This document shows positions 34,943-43,542 of a DNA stretch of 64,000 nt, piece after piece. How positions within the stretch are numbered: the stretch's first letter is position 1; each line of letters opens with the position of its first letter. This DNA is from Anaerolineae bacterium (GTDB lineage: Bacteria; Chloroflexota; Anaerolineae; Anaerolineales; Anaerolineaceae), in the NCBI GenBank assembly GCA_013178295.1, contig JABLWW010000017.1, positions 62,001 through 126,000 of the forward strand, in the 5' to 3' direction. The position numbers and the translations under genes were made by a program. A model generated the notes under the pieces. It had not been told where the DNA came from. It ran no database searches and saw only the letters and a list, made by a program, of their open reading frames with translations.

Positions 34943-35596
34943 TTACGGCGGGGAAGGACCGCGTTCGTATCCGTCAGCAGGAGGTTGATTGCGCGTGTGC
35001 AAATCCTGCGGCAGGTCAATATCCAGCCCAAAAGCGGGTCGCTCGCAGATGGCGACGTGCAGTCCGCAGGCACGCCCTTCGGCAACGTGCAGATGAAACG
35101 AGCGTTCGCCAAACAGAAAACGCATACTGCCCGGCGGGGCGATGAGCAGGGCGTTGGTGCCTATGCGGCGCTGGTCGGGGGCAATCACCATGCCCGGCGG
35201 CTGGCACATCTGGATGAATGTCCGCAGGTCCTCGGCGGTGACGTTGGGCAAGTCGGTAGGCAGAACGAGCACGCCATCCGCGCCGTGGGCGCGGGCATGA
35301 TTGGATGCCTGATACAAAGCGCGGTTAAGACCGCTACCCTCTTCCTGCAGGGGCAGGGCGCCGTGCTCCTCTGCCAGCTTGAGGACGCTGGGGTCGCGGC
35401 TGATGACCAGCAGATGGTGTGCCTCCTGCAGCGAGGCTGCCGTTTGCAGTGTGTGAATCAGCATATCCCGGTTGAGGCATTGCCTTTCGGCAGGCGGCAG
35501 AACGCCCGCCAGGCGCGATTTGCCCTCACACAGTGGTTTGGCGGGGACGATCATCCACAGGTTGGAAAGCGGCAAAGGGGCGGCGTGCGCGCTCAT
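34943..35596 (-). CDS. cofC: 2-phospho-L-lactate guanylyltransferase CofC
   Basis: A 217-residue nucleotidyltransferase of coenzyme F420 synthesis that activates phospholactate or phosphoenolpyruvate with GTP. Family marks are IVPAKPLCEGKSRLAGVL near residues 16-33, a GSGLNRAL segment, LPTDLPNVTAEDL near 112 and FGLDIDLPQDL near the end. It overlaps the downstream end of cofD by 4 bp, the usual pairing. The other F420 genes (fbiC/cofGH, cofE/fbiB) are not in the window. Confidence 0.9.
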   Translation of the reverse strand: MSAHAAPLPLSNLWMIVPAKPLCEGKSRLAGVLPPAERQCLNRDMLIHTLQTAASLQEAHHLLVISRDPSVLKLAEEHGALPLQEEGSGLNRALYQASNHARAHGADGVLVLPTDLPNVTAEDLRTFIQMCQPPGMVIAPDQRRIGTNALLIAPPGSMRFLFGERSFHLHVAEGRACGLHVAICERPAFGLDIDLPQDLHTRNQPPADGYERGPSPP

Positions 35597-36528
35597 GCGG
35601 TCAGGGTTTGCAAATAGTTAAGGATTTCCTGCGCCAGGCGTTTGCGGTCGGCGCGGGTTTTCATGATGGTATCGGTCACAAGGGGGGTGATTCCCAGCGC
35701 GGCGATGGACTGGCTTTGGCTTTCATCCTGCCGGTCAATAACCAGCGTCTCGATCAAGTCGTGGTAGTGCTGCGCCACCGCCAGCGCCGAAGGTGCAATC
35801 CCCAGTTCGTCGAACATCTTTGCCGCCGGTCCTTTGACGGTTTTTCCGGCGATGATGGGTGAGACAGCGAGGATACGTTTTTTCTCGAGCGCCTGACGGA
35901 TGCCCGGCACGCAGAGGATTGGGTCAAGGCTTACCCATGGGTTGGAGGGCGTCAGCACGACGGCGTCTGCCCGATGGATGGCGGATAACACGCCGGGTGC
36001 CGCCTGCGCCGTCTCGATGCCCTCAAAGCGGAAGCCTTTCACCGCTGGATGGCACTGGTGTTTGACGAAATACTGCTGAAAAGGTAGCTCGCCGTATTCC
36101 ACCGTATCAACGATGGTGGCGATGCGCTGGTCGCTCACGGGCAGGATGCGGTGCTCGATACCCCAGCAGCGGCAGATGTGCTGTGTGACCTGGCTGAGCG
36201 TTTCGCCCGCCGCCAGACGGCGCGTGCGTTCGAGGTGCAGCCCCAGGTCGCGGTCGCCAAGCTTGAACCAGGTTTCACTGCCCAGCGTTTGGAGCGTCTC
36301 GAGGGCGTTCCAGGTTTCTTCGGCGCGCCCCCAGCCGGTGGCGGGGTTTGCCAGCCCGGCAAGCGTGTACACCACCGTATCCAGGTCGGGGCAGATGCGC
36401 AGACCGAGATGATCAAAGTCATCGCCGGTGTTGACAATGACGGTTAGATTGGAAGGCGGCAGGCATTGGGCAAGCCCATCGGCAAGTTTGGCGCCGCCCA
36501 CGCCGCCGCTGAAGGCAACGATTTTCAT
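35593..36528 (-). CDS. cofD: Phospholactate/PEP transferase CofD (FbiA)
   Basis: A 311-residue transferase joining the CofC product to Fo to give F420-0. Recognisable blocks are AFSGGVGGAKLADGLAQ at residues 5-21, VNTGDDFDHLGLRICPDLDT near 33-52, LTPSNPWVSLDPIL near 191 and ISPIIAGKTVKGPA near 220. It is the first gene of a cofD-cofC pair. Organisms with F420 also carry PPOX-type F420 enzymes, such as the gene at 42352. Confidence 0.93.
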   Translation of the reverse strand: MKIVAFSGGVGGAKLADGLAQCLPPSNLTVIVNTGDDFDHLGLRICPDLDTVVYTLAGLANPATGWGRAEETWNALETLQTLGSETWFKLGDRDLGLHLERTRRLAAGETLSQVTQHICRCWGIEHRILPVSDQRIATIVDTVEYGELPFQQYFVKHQCHPAVKGFRFEGIETAQAAPGVLSAIHRADAVVLTPSNPWVSLDPILCVPGIRQALEKKRILAVSPIIAGKTVKGPAAKMFDELGIAPSALAVAQHYHDLIETLVIDRQDESQSQSIAALGITPLVTDTIMKTRADRKRLAQEILNYLQTLTA

Positions 36529-36589
36529 GTCTGAGAATTATAGCATTGGCGAGAGAAATAACCTTGAAACATACTGATACTAAGAATAC

Positions 36590-37978
36590 TTATCCTACGA
36601 TCTCCGCCAAATCGTACAAATCCACGTCATGCCTTCGCTTTGCTTCTTCTAGCAGCTGCGGGGTGAAACCGGAGCGGGAACACAACGCATAGCGGATTTG
36701 TCGTTGCGCAAGTTCGGATAGAACAATCTGAGCTTTGCGCTCCAGATCCGCTAGAACATCCACACCTGCCGGTTTGCTGCTCCATTTGCATTCCACCAGC
36801 ATCGCATCCCGCTCCCCCAGCACGATCAGATCAATCTCTTCGTTGGCGTTCCACCAGTTGCCGACATGGCTGGGGAAAAAAGATAGTTGACCAGATAACC
36901 CAGCCTGCCAGAAGAACTGCTGGCAAACTTCTTCAAACGCCAGGCTGGAGAAATGGTCTATTTCGGGCAGCACCTGATTTTCCAGGAGGATTTGTCCCCC
37001 GCCGCGTTCGAGCTGCGAACGGTTGGGATGGACATAGCGAAACCAGAAGCGCAGATAATGATCTTTGAGGCGATACATCCCGCGCCGGCTCTTTTGCGGC
37101 TGGCTTTCCGTCACCGGGACGTGGCGTTCCACCAGGTGCAATTGTTGTAGGGTATCCAAATATGCGGTAGCACCTTCAATGCCGGTGGCTTGCTTGATTT
37201 CATTTAGGCGGGTTTTTCCGGCGGCAATTGCCTGCAGAATGGCAAAATAGTTACGCGGCTCGCGCAGTTCTTGTTGCAGGATAAAACGCACCTCATCGTA
37301 CAAAAATGATCCACGGGTGAAAATTCCATCCAAGATATTCTGCTTCAATGTCTGCTTGGGTTGGATGGTTTGCAGGTAGGCCGGTGTGCCGCCGTAAACG
37401 GCGTAGGCGCGCACCTGATCCTCTTGTGAGAACGACGGATAAAAAAGCCGGGCATCTCGAAATTGTAATGGCTCCAGCAGATACTGCGCTGTCCTTCTGC
37501 CATATAGCGGCGCCTGGTACCCCAAAACGGTCGCTTCCATCATGCCAATGTATGATCCGCACAGAATGAGCATGATTTGGCTGTTCTTCAAGGTTTGGTC
37601 CCAGACGCGCTGTAGGATGGTTGCCAGGGGTGGGTGTGCGGTCACCAGATATGGGAATTCATCTAAAACGACCACCAGTCGCTCACCCTGCGCTGCCCGG
37701 GCAAGGGCGTGGAACAAGTCTTCCCAGTTGGAATATACAGCGTTGATCTGGTTTTGCCCAAACAAAGCCGTGTTCACTGCGGCAGAGAGAGAGGCTCGCA
37801 GGGATATCTCTGAACCCAGGTCTGAAACAAAGAAAATAGATGGTTTGCCTTCGCAGAAATGAGCTAACAGTTCGGTCTTGCCTACCCGTCGTCGTCCGTA
37901 AAGGACAAACAACTCGGCTTTGCCCGATGCGTAGCGTTTTTCTAGCAGTTCAAGCTCAGCATGCCGGTTGACAAACAT
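36590..37978 (-). CDS. AAA ATPase with DUF234/PD-(D/E)XK-like C-terminus
   Basis: A 462-residue protein of the archaeal-ATPase family that is widespread in Chloroflexi and other thermophiles. Walker A GRRRVGKTELL is near residue 28, Walker B VVLDEFPYL near 102. A winged helix follows, and the C-terminal part (EEIDLIVLGERDAMLVECKW) has the D...ECK pattern of a restriction-like nuclease fold. ATG 37978 is preferred to GTG 37996. Genes of this type are often mobile or multi-copy. Its role, perhaps in defence or DNA handling, is unproven. Confidence 0.83.
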   Translation of the reverse strand: MFVNRHAELELLEKRYASGKAELFVLYGRRRVGKTELLAHFCEGKPSIFFVSDLGSEISLRASLSAAVNTALFGQNQINAVYSNWEDLFHALARAAQGERLVVVLDEFPYLVTAHPPLATILQRVWDQTLKNSQIMLILCGSYIGMMEATVLGYQAPLYGRRTAQYLLEPLQFRDARLFYPSFSQEDQVRAYAVYGGTPAYLQTIQPKQTLKQNILDGIFTRGSFLYDEVRFILQQELREPRNYFAILQAIAAGKTRLNEIKQATGIEGATAYLDTLQQLHLVERHVPVTESQPQKSRRGMYRLKDHYLRFWFRYVHPNRSQLERGGGQILLENQVLPEIDHFSSLAFEEVCQQFFWQAGLSGQLSFFPSHVGNWWNANEEIDLIVLGERDAMLVECKWSSKPAGVDVLADLERKAQIVLSELAQRQIRYALCSRSGFTPQLLEEAKRRHDVDLYDLAEIVG

Positions 37979-38144
37979 CAGATCTTCCCGTTGCACCTTT
38001 GGATAAAGAAATTTATATTATGATAATCGCGCTTTCCTTATGAATTATAGCATATCCTGTCAAACCAGTGACATCCTCTGCCCCCAATATCACCTCCGCG
38101 TGTACAACAGGTACCTTTCAGGCTTTGCCCCCTTAACGCCGCAT

Positions 38145-38182
38145 CGCCCCGTCTGCTTTGGCTCAAAAAAGCGGGCGGGGCG
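38145..38182. terminator. Long GC-rich hairpin downstream of the sulfur operon
   Basis: CGCCCCGTCTGCTTT (38145-38159) pairs with AAAGCGGGCGGGGCG (38168-38182) over 15 positions with two wobble pairs and an 8-nt loop. It lies 28 bp after the last gene of the minus-strand operon. A U-run is absent. The surrounding 37979-38209 stretch holds no gene. Confidence 0.5.
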
Positions 38183-38209
38183 GGGTTGTTTGCCAGGAAG
38201 AGGGGAGGG

Positions 38210-38710
38210 CTAGATAAAGATAATCTGTGCGTTCTCGGTCATATCCATGAAGTCGCCAGCGGTAACGATATCAATGACGCCGTCCACAAAGTCTTCTTTC
38301 TTAAGACCCATCATATCCACCGACATCTTGCAGGCGTACAGCTTGGCGCCAGCGTCCACCAGCATTTGCAGATATTCGCGCACCGGCGGGACGCCCAGCG
38401 CTTTCATCTTCTCTTTCATCAGCTTGGTGGCAAAGGGGGTCATGCCGGGGATGATGCCCATAAACTGCGGGATGCCGATATAGCCCGGAATGCCCATCAT
38501 GTTCATTTTCATGCTGGTGTTAGCGATGGGGGGAATTTCGAGGTGATCAACGCGGGCTTTGTTGATCAGGTCGAGTCCCCAGAAGGTGAAGAAGATGGTA
38601 ACGTCAATACCATTGCCCAGCGCCGCCCAGCCCATCACCAGCGCTGGATACGCCATGTCGAGGTTGCCTTTGGAACAGATAAACGCCATTTTGCGGGTTT
38701 CTTCAGCCAT
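38210..38710 (-). CDS. DsrE/DsrF-family protein (DsrE2-like)
   Basis: A 166-residue sulfur-carrier family protein. It starts MAEETRKMAFICSKGNLDM and has a central hydrophobic stretch (PALVMGWAALGNGIDVTIFF) and the segment KLYACKMSVDMMGLKKEDF near residues 118-136, whose Cys is the sulfur-binding residue in relatives. A Met/Gly-rich loop (MKMNMMGIPGYIGIPQFMG) is characteristic of the DsrE2 subgroup. It is the last gene of the ArsR-SQR-DsrC-DsrE operon, so it probably passes persulfide between those proteins. Confidence 0.87.
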   Translation of the reverse strand: MAEETRKMAFICSKGNLDMAYPALVMGWAALGNGIDVTIFFTFWGLDLINKARVDHLEIPPIANTSMKMNMMGIPGYIGIPQFMGIIPGMTPFATKLMKEKMKALGVPPVREYLQMLVDAGAKLYACKMSVDMMGLKKEDFVDGVIDIVTAGDFMDMTENAQIIFI

Positions 38711-38745
38711 TGTTTTGTCTCCTGATCAGATAAAGGATGTTGATT

Positions 38746-39063
38746 TTATACACAGCCTTCGGGTTTTCCCAGCCCGGAAATGCGGGCGACTTTCTTGGCG
38801 GGACCCTTGGGGAAGAGCGCAAACAGGTCTTTGGTGCTGACGCCAGCGCCGTTGGTGATGGCGCGCAGGGTGGGTGCCGCACCGCTGGCAGCCGCGCTTT
38901 GACGGCAGAATTCGATCACTTTCCAATGGGCGTCGGTCAGTTCTTCAATACCTTCTTCTTTTGCCAGCGCAACGGCGATCTCTTTGTTCCATTCGGCGGG
39001 GTTGGTCATAAAGCCTTCATCGTTGACCTGTACTTCAAAACCTGCGATTTTCTTGGTTGGCAT
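38746..39063 (-). CDS. DsrC/TusE-family sulfur carrier
   Basis: A 105-residue DsrC-like protein. The C-terminal arm ends GLGKPEGCV with the conserved penultimate Cys. The second Cys of true DsrC, eleven residues earlier, is Ala (AKKVARISG), so it cannot form the DsrC trisulfide and is closer to TusE or the single-Cys DsrC-like proteins used in sulfur transfer. The body (DEGFMTNPAEWNKEIAVALA and LTDAHWKVIEFCR) is standard. It lies between the SQR-like and DsrE-like genes. Confidence 0.9.
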   Translation of the reverse strand: MPTKKIAGFEVQVNDEGFMTNPAEWNKEIAVALAKEEGIEELTDAHWKVIEFCRQSAAASGAAPTLRAITNGAGVSTKDLFALFPKGPAKKVARISGLGKPEGCV

Positions 39064-39098
39064 AATTCAATCTCCTGAAAATGTATTGGATAACTTGG

Positions 39099-40337
39099 TT
39101 ATTTGTTGGTTACTTTGCCGAGTTTGCTATATTTGCTGGGCAGGGGAACGTCAATTCCCTTGAGCATCAGCTCGTAATACATGGGGCGGAAAGCCAGCTT
39201 GCCCCAATGGTTGATGCGCGTTTCCTTGAGCAGCGAGAACGGTCCGATCAGCGGGAAGGGATAACTGCCAGGCAAAGGTTCCGTGTCATAAGAGAAGTCA
39301 ATCATCACCGCCTTGCCGTAACCGCTCTCGATGTAGCACAGCGAGTGCCCGTCAAATGTGTGGGTCATTTCCTTGCCCTGCATATGGTTAAGGATGTTTT
39401 TGTATGCCCCTTCGACCTGAAAGTGGATGACCGACCCGGCTTTGGAGGCGGGGATGTTGGCGGCATCGCCCAGCACCCAGATGTTTTCCCATTTCTGCGA
39501 CTGGAGAGTCTCTTTGTTGGTGTGCACGTAATTGAGTTCATCCCCCATCCCTGAGCGTTTGATCACCGGGGCGCCCATGTTGAGGGGCACGCTGACCAGC
39601 AGGTCATATTCCACTTCGCGCTCATCGTACGAGACAAGCTTATTGCTGCCCGTATCCACCTCTGCCAGGTAGAAGTCAGTCTCCATGTGAATGCCGCGCC
39701 TGGCAAGCAGGTCGCCCAGGGCTTTGGCAGAGACGGGTTTGGTGAAGGCGCCCGAGAGAGGGGTGGCATAGACCAGTTCGACCTTATTGCGCATCCCGCG
39801 TTTGGCAAAGTACCAGTCTGCCAGCAGCAGAAACTCCAGCGGCGCCACCGGGCATTTGATGGGGTTTTCCACCACGTTGACCACCAGTCGCCCGCCCTGC
39901 CAGTTCTTGAGGTGTTGCGCCAGGGCAGTGGCGCCGTCGGCGGTGTAGAAGTCGAAGATGTTCTGCCGCCAGGCGCCGTCTTTCAGCCCAGGGGTCTCTT
40001 CGGGGTAGATGTCGGCGCCGGTAGCAATCACCAGATAATCGTAGGGGATGACGCGCTTGTCTTTTGCCAGCGTCACACGCTGCGTCTCGGGGTCAATCAG
40101 TTCGATCTCCGAGAGGATAAATTCGACACTGCGCGGGATGAATTTGTGTTTGGGTTTGACCACGTCCTGCGGTTTGTACATCTCAAAGGGGATGAAAAGA
40201 TAGCCAGGCTGGTAGAAATGGTCGTCATCTTTGTCCACCATGATGATCTTCCATTGACGCGAGTCGAGATGCTTTGCCATCTTGTGAGCAATCAGCGTTC
40301 CGGCTGTGCCTGCGCCAAGAATTAAAAATGTCTTCAT
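39099..40337 (-). CDS. Sulfide:quinone oxidoreductase-like flavoprotein
   Basis: A 412-residue FAD/NAD disulfide-reductase-fold protein. N-terminal FAD motif LILGAGTAGTLIAHKMAKHL, then DDHFYQPGYLFIPF near residues 38-51, IATGADIYPEETPGL near 105 and the second FAD block WVLGDAANIPASKAGSV near 293. Cys in NPIKCPVAPLE near 161 matches the first redox Cys of SQR; a clear second one is not obvious. It should oxidise sulfide or a persulfide and pass electrons to quinone. Its start overlaps the ArsR gene. Confidence 0.86.
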   Translation of the reverse strand: MKTFLILGAGTAGTLIAHKMAKHLDSRQWKIIMVDKDDDHFYQPGYLFIPFEMYKPQDVVKPKHKFIPRSVEFILSEIELIDPETQRVTLAKDKRVIPYDYLVIATGADIYPEETPGLKDGAWRQNIFDFYTADGATALAQHLKNWQGGRLVVNVVENPIKCPVAPLEFLLLADWYFAKRGMRNKVELVYATPLSGAFTKPVSAKALGDLLARRGIHMETDFYLAEVDTGSNKLVSYDEREVEYDLLVSVPLNMGAPVIKRSGMGDELNYVHTNKETLQSQKWENIWVLGDAANIPASKAGSVIHFQVEGAYKNILNHMQGKEMTHTFDGHSLCYIESGYGKAVMIDFSYDTEPLPGSYPFPLIGPFSLLKETRINHWGKLAFRPMYYELMLKGIDVPLPSKYSKLGKVTNK

Positions 40338-40702
40338 GTTTTTTCTATACCTCCAGAAATAGGTGTGGTTTCCACTTTCTCCGCCAGGTTGCCCTGATGC
40401 AAGAGGTTATCTGCCAGCACTGCCCGCAGCAGGTCAAGCGCCTGGATGACGCGCGGATCTGCCAGCGAATAGAACACGTTTTGCCCTTCGCGGCTGGCGA
40501 CCACCAGACGGCGGTCGCGCAGGTTCTGCAGATGGCGCGAGACGGTCGGCTGGCTGAGGTCGAGCATCTTGACCAGTTCGCCGACCGAGCGCGGCTGTTC
40601 GGCAATGCTGTAGAGGATGAGGATGCGCGAGGGGTCTGCCAGCGCGCCGCAAACCTGGGCGTGCAGCAGCATGATTTCGTCACGGAGTTGTTGGTTTAAC
40701 AT
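40334..40702 (-). CDS. ArsR-family repressor of the sulfur operon
   Basis: A 122-residue winged-helix regulator. The helix-turn-helix is GELVKMLDLSQPTVSRHLQN near residues 41-60, followed by wing residues REGQNVFYSL. Only one Cys (Cys18) is present, so classical arsenic sensing by paired Cys is unlikely; a sulfide or persulfide sensor like SqrR/BigR usually needs two Cys, so the mechanism is unclear. It leads the operon and overlaps the SQR-like gene by 4 bp. A palindrome lies 18 bp upstream. Confidence 0.88.
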   Translation of the reverse strand: MLNQQLRDEIMLLHAQVCGALADPSRILILYSIAEQPRSVGELVKMLDLSQPTVSRHLQNLRDRRLVVASREGQNVFYSLADPRVIQALDLLRAVLADNLLHQGNLAEKVETTPISGGIEKT

Positions 40703-40719
40703 CGTATAACCTTATATTC

Positions 40720-40735
40720 ATATATGCACATATAT
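40720..40735. promoter_or_regulatory. Candidate ArsR-family operator
   Basis: ATATATG and CATATAT are perfect arms around CA, within a longer AT-rich symmetric tract (40713-40745), 18 bp before the ArsR start. Position and form fit autorepression. The remaining stretch up to 40908 shows no gene. Confidence 0.55.
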
Positions 40736-40908
40736 CTATATGTGAAATTATAGATAAAATCTTGGTTTTTGTCAAGGATTTCGCGGTATAAGAGCGGTAA
40801 GAGGTGAGGTGTCTTGATGATTTCTTTGCACGGCAGCGTCTGGGCGGAAGGCGCAGCCGTCGAACCTGTAAGATCGGTTGTTAAAACCAAAAAAACCAGG
40901 GTTGAGCA

Positions 40909-40948
40909 AACATTGTACAAAATAGATAAAAACCATATACTTTATACA
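40909..40948 (+). promoter_or_regulatory. MFS gene promoter with AACATTGTACA element
   Basis: AACATTGTACA (40909-40919) contains a -35 hexamer TTGTAC (40914-40919), 16 bp before TATACT (40936-40941). A half-match AACCATATACT sits 22 bp (two 11-bp steps) downstream at 40931, and TTATACA follows at 40942. It is the same 11-mer as at the crtI and PPOX promoters. Confidence 0.55.
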
Positions 40949-40994
40949 AATTATGCTAGAATAGCTTTGATATCCTATCAGGTGGTGTGAAAGA

Positions 40995-42257
40995 ATGAGA
41001 CGTTATCGTTTGTTTACGATTTTTATTATCGTTTTTATGGACATGCTGGGCTTTGGTCTGATTCTGCCTTTGCTGCCCTATTATGCCGAATCCTATGGCG
41101 CGGCGCCTGCAGTAGTGGGTTTGCTGGTGGCATCGTATGCAGCCGCGCAGCTGGTGGGTGCGCCGTTTCTGGGGCGTCTTTCAGACCGTTACGGCCGCCG
41201 CCCGATTTTGCTGTTCTCTGAGGCGGGGAGTGTGGCGGGTTTTTTGTTGATGGGTTTTGCTGACCCCCTGGGCAGAATGTTTGCCTCACTTGCTGCGCCT
41301 CAGGCAGAGAATCTCTTTGTCATCGGGGTGTTGTTTTTCAGCCGTGTGGTGGATGGGCTGACTGGCGGGAATATTACTGTGGCACAGGCATATATTGCCG
41401 ATATCACCGATGAACAAAACCGCGCCAAGAGTCTGGGGTTGATTGGGGCGGCATTTGGCTTGGGTTTCATCATTGGTCCGGCAGCGGGTGGGACACTTAG
41501 TCGTTGGGGATACAACTTTCCCGCGTTTGTTGCCGCAGCGGTCTTTTTTGCCAATTGGCTTTCGATCTTTTTCTTTCTGCCCGAGTCGCTTGCGGGTGAA
41601 CAGAAGGAGAAGGCGTTGCGGCGTCAACGCGCCCCTTTTACCCTCCAGGCACTGCTGCATGCCCTCAACAGGCCCAAAGTCGGCCCACTTCTACACATCC
41701 GTCTTTTTTACGGTTTGGCTTTTGCCACTTTTCAGACCATCTTTTCGCTCTATGCGCAGGGGATTGGGTTGAATGCGCAGACCACAGGGTATGTATTAGC
41801 TTACGTGGGTGTGCTTTCGGTGGTAGTGCAGGGGGGGCTGATCGGCATGTTGACGCGTCGTTTTCGCGATAACTGGCTGATTACTGCCGGGCTGTGGCTG
41901 ATGGCGTTCTCGCTGCTGGTGTGGGGATTTACTACAAAACTGTGGCTGTTGCTGATTATTCTGTTGCCGCTTTCGCTTGCTGGTGGTGTGTTGAATACGA
42001 TTCTCCAGAGCGCTATCAGCAAGTCGGTGCCGCCTGAGGAAATGGGGGGAATCCTGGGCATCTCGGCGTCGCTCGAGGCGATAAGCAGGGTTGTTGCGCC
42101 TTCGATTGGGGGGTATCTGATCCAGAATTTGGGTTTGTGGTCACCGGGTGTGTTTAGCGCGGCGCTGATGTTTTGGGTGGTTGGCTTTACCTATCGGCAC
42201 ATCGTTTTGCCTGCCCGCCGCGAGCGGCTGATGTTGGAGGGGCAGGGCGCGCCATGA
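40995..42257 (+). CDS. MFS transporter, TetA/drug-exporter-like
   Basis: A 420-residue, 12-helix major facilitator. Motif A GRLSDRYGRRPILLF near residue 60 and the helix-1 motif FMDMLGFGLILPLLPYY are those of TetA-type 12-TMS drug/proton antiporters; AFGLGFIIGPAAGG near 152 is the motif C exporter signature. Its promoter shares an operator-like element with carotenoid genes, so it may be induced by the same cue (light or oxidative stress). The exported compound is unknown; a link to tetracycline resistance should not be assumed. Confidence 0.88.
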   Translation: MRRYRLFTIFIIVFMDMLGFGLILPLLPYYAESYGAAPAVVGLLVASYAAAQLVGAPFLGRLSDRYGRRPILLFSEAGSVAGFLLMGFADPLGRMFASLAAPQAENLFVIGVLFFSRVVDGLTGGNITVAQAYIADITDEQNRAKSLGLIGAAFGLGFIIGPAAGGTLSRWGYNFPAFVAAAVFFANWLSIFFFLPESLAGEQKEKALRRQRAPFTLQALLHALNRPKVGPLLHIRLFYGLAFATFQTIFSLYAQGIGLNAQTTGYVLAYVGVLSVVVQGGLIGMLTRRFRDNWLITAGLWLMAFSLLVWGFTTKLWLLLIILLPLSLAGGVLNTILQSAISKSVPPEEMGGILGISASLEAISRVVAPSIGGYLIQNLGLWSPGVFSAALMFWVVGFTYRHIVLPARRERLMLEGQGAP

Positions 42258-42264
42258 GCCATAA

Positions 42265-42318
42265 AACATTATACAAACCAAATAAAACATTGTACAAAGT
42301 AGAACCATGTGGCATAAT
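42265..42318 (+). promoter_or_regulatory. PPOX-TspO promoter with two AACATT-type 11-mers
   Basis: AACATTATACA (42265-42275) and AACATTGTACA (42286-42296) are 21 bp apart on the same helix face. The second contains TTGTAC (42290-42295), 17 bp before CATAAT (42313-42318), and the start codon follows at 42352. Both 11-mers match the crtI promoter elements. Confidence 0.6.
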
Positions 42319-42351
42319 CTAGGTATGACAGTCATCAATAAGGAGAGTCAC

Positions 42352-42738
42352 ATGTCTGTACTTGAACAGTTATCAAAATATCAATATCTCAACGTGGAGA
42401 CCTTTCGCAAAAGCGGGGTGGGGGTGAGAACGCCGGTCTGGTTTGTGCAGGATGGCAATACGATTTACATCCGCACCCAGGCGCAATCCGGCAAAGTCAA
42501 GCGCATCCGCAACAACCCGCAGGTGAACATCGCCCCCTGCAAGGTGGACGGCGAATTGCTCGGCGGGTGGGTGGCGGCAAAAGCCCATGAAGTTACTGAC
42601 CGGTCGGTACACCCGCAGATTGACCGCCTCTTTGACCGCAAATATGGGCTGATGAAAAAGTTTTTTGCCCTGCTTTCGGCGCTGCAAAAACGCCAATATG
42701 CCATCCTGGCAATTCAGCCGCTTGAGGAGCAGAAATGA
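42352..42738 (+). CDS. PPOX-class flavin/F420-dependent protein
   Basis: A 128-residue split-barrel protein of the pyridoxamine-phosphate-oxidase-like family, subgroup with F420 (TIGR03666-like). ATG 42352 is set by AAGGAG eight bases upstream. The pattern YLNVETFRKSGVGVRTPVWF then IYIRTQAQSGKVKRIRNNP near residues 40-60 includes the Lys/Arg cluster that binds a cofactor phosphate. It is coupled by ATGA to the TspO-like gene. cofC-cofD in this window supports F420 as cofactor. The substrate could be a biliverdin-like or quinone compound (inference). Confidence 0.78.
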   Translation: MSVLEQLSKYQYLNVETFRKSGVGVRTPVWFVQDGNTIYIRTQAQSGKVKRIRNNPQVNIAPCKVDGELLGGWVAAKAHEVTDRSVHPQIDRLFDRKYGLMKKFFALLSALQKRQYAILAIQPLEEQK

Positions 42739-43490
42739 AAGACACCATCCGCCAGATTGCTGTTGTTCTGACCGTGTTGCTGACCCTTATTGTCAACTTC
42801 ATGGCAAACGCTTTGCCGATTAACGGGCAGACCACCGGGCAGATTTCTGACCGCTTTGCGGTGTATTTTGTCCCTGCCGGGTATGTGTTTTCGATCTGGG
42901 GGGTGATTTATCTGGGGCTGATCGCTTTTGCTGTCTTTCAGGTGCTGCCTGCGCAGCGTGAGAACCCCCGTCTGCGGGCGGCTGGCTGGTGGGTCTCGCT
43001 GGGCGGGCTGGCAAACAGCGCCTGGATTTTCTTGTGGCATTACAACCAGTTTGCGCTGACGCTGGTTGCCATGCTGGCGCTGCTGGCAACGCTCATCATC
43101 ACCTATCTGCGGCTGGGGATTGGACGGAGCAGGGTGTCTTCCGCCGAGACATGGGCGGTGCGTTTGCCGTTCAGCATCTATTTGGGGTGGATCACGGTGG
43201 CAACGGTGGCGAATGTGACCACCCTGCTTGATGACCTGCGCTGGGATGGTTTTGGCGTTGCGCCGGAGATATGGATGGCGGTTGTGCTGGCAGCCGTGCT
43301 GGCAATTGCCGTGCTGATGAACTTCACCCGCCGCGATGTGGCGTATGCGCTGGTGCTGCTCTGGGCGCTGGCAGGGATTGCGGTCAAACACGCTGCGGTT
43401 GCGGCAGTGGTCATCCCCACCTGGATCACTTTTGGGCTGGTGGCGATCACGCTTGTGGCGGCGCGGCTACGGCGCAGCCCGGCTGTCTGA
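42735..43490 (+). CDS. TspO/MBR-related (tryptophan-rich sensory) membrane protein
   Basis: A 251-residue integral membrane protein with about seven hydrophobic segments. It carries VPAGYVFSIWGVIYLGLIAF near residues 46-65, which matches the TspO helix signature, and several Trp-rich turns. It is longer than classical TspO (about 160 residues), as in the long bacterial subfamily. TspO (CrtK) of Rhodobacter links porphyrins or light to carotenoid genes; here the gene is coupled to a PPOX protein and shares an operator-like motif with crtI. Function is inferred from that. Confidence 0.65.
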   Translation: MKDTIRQIAVVLTVLLTLIVNFMANALPINGQTTGQISDRFAVYFVPAGYVFSIWGVIYLGLIAFAVFQVLPAQRENPRLRAAGWWVSLGGLANSAWIFLWHYNQFALTLVAMLALLATLIITYLRLGIGRSRVSSAETWAVRLPFSIYLGWITVATVANVTTLLDDLRWDGFGVAPEIWMAVVLAAVLAIAVLMNFTRRDVAYALVLLWALAGIAVKHAAVAAVVIPTWITFGLVAITLVAARLRRSPAV

Positions 43491-43542
43491 GGCGGGTGCA
43501 GCGCGGGGGTATAATCCGTAGAAATCAGGTTGAGGTGTATTG

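Noticed and set aside
40749-40908. Possible tRNA or small RNA upstream of the MFS gene
   Set aside because: No cloverleaf pairing or conserved tRNA boxes were found; the region appears to be leader and promoter.
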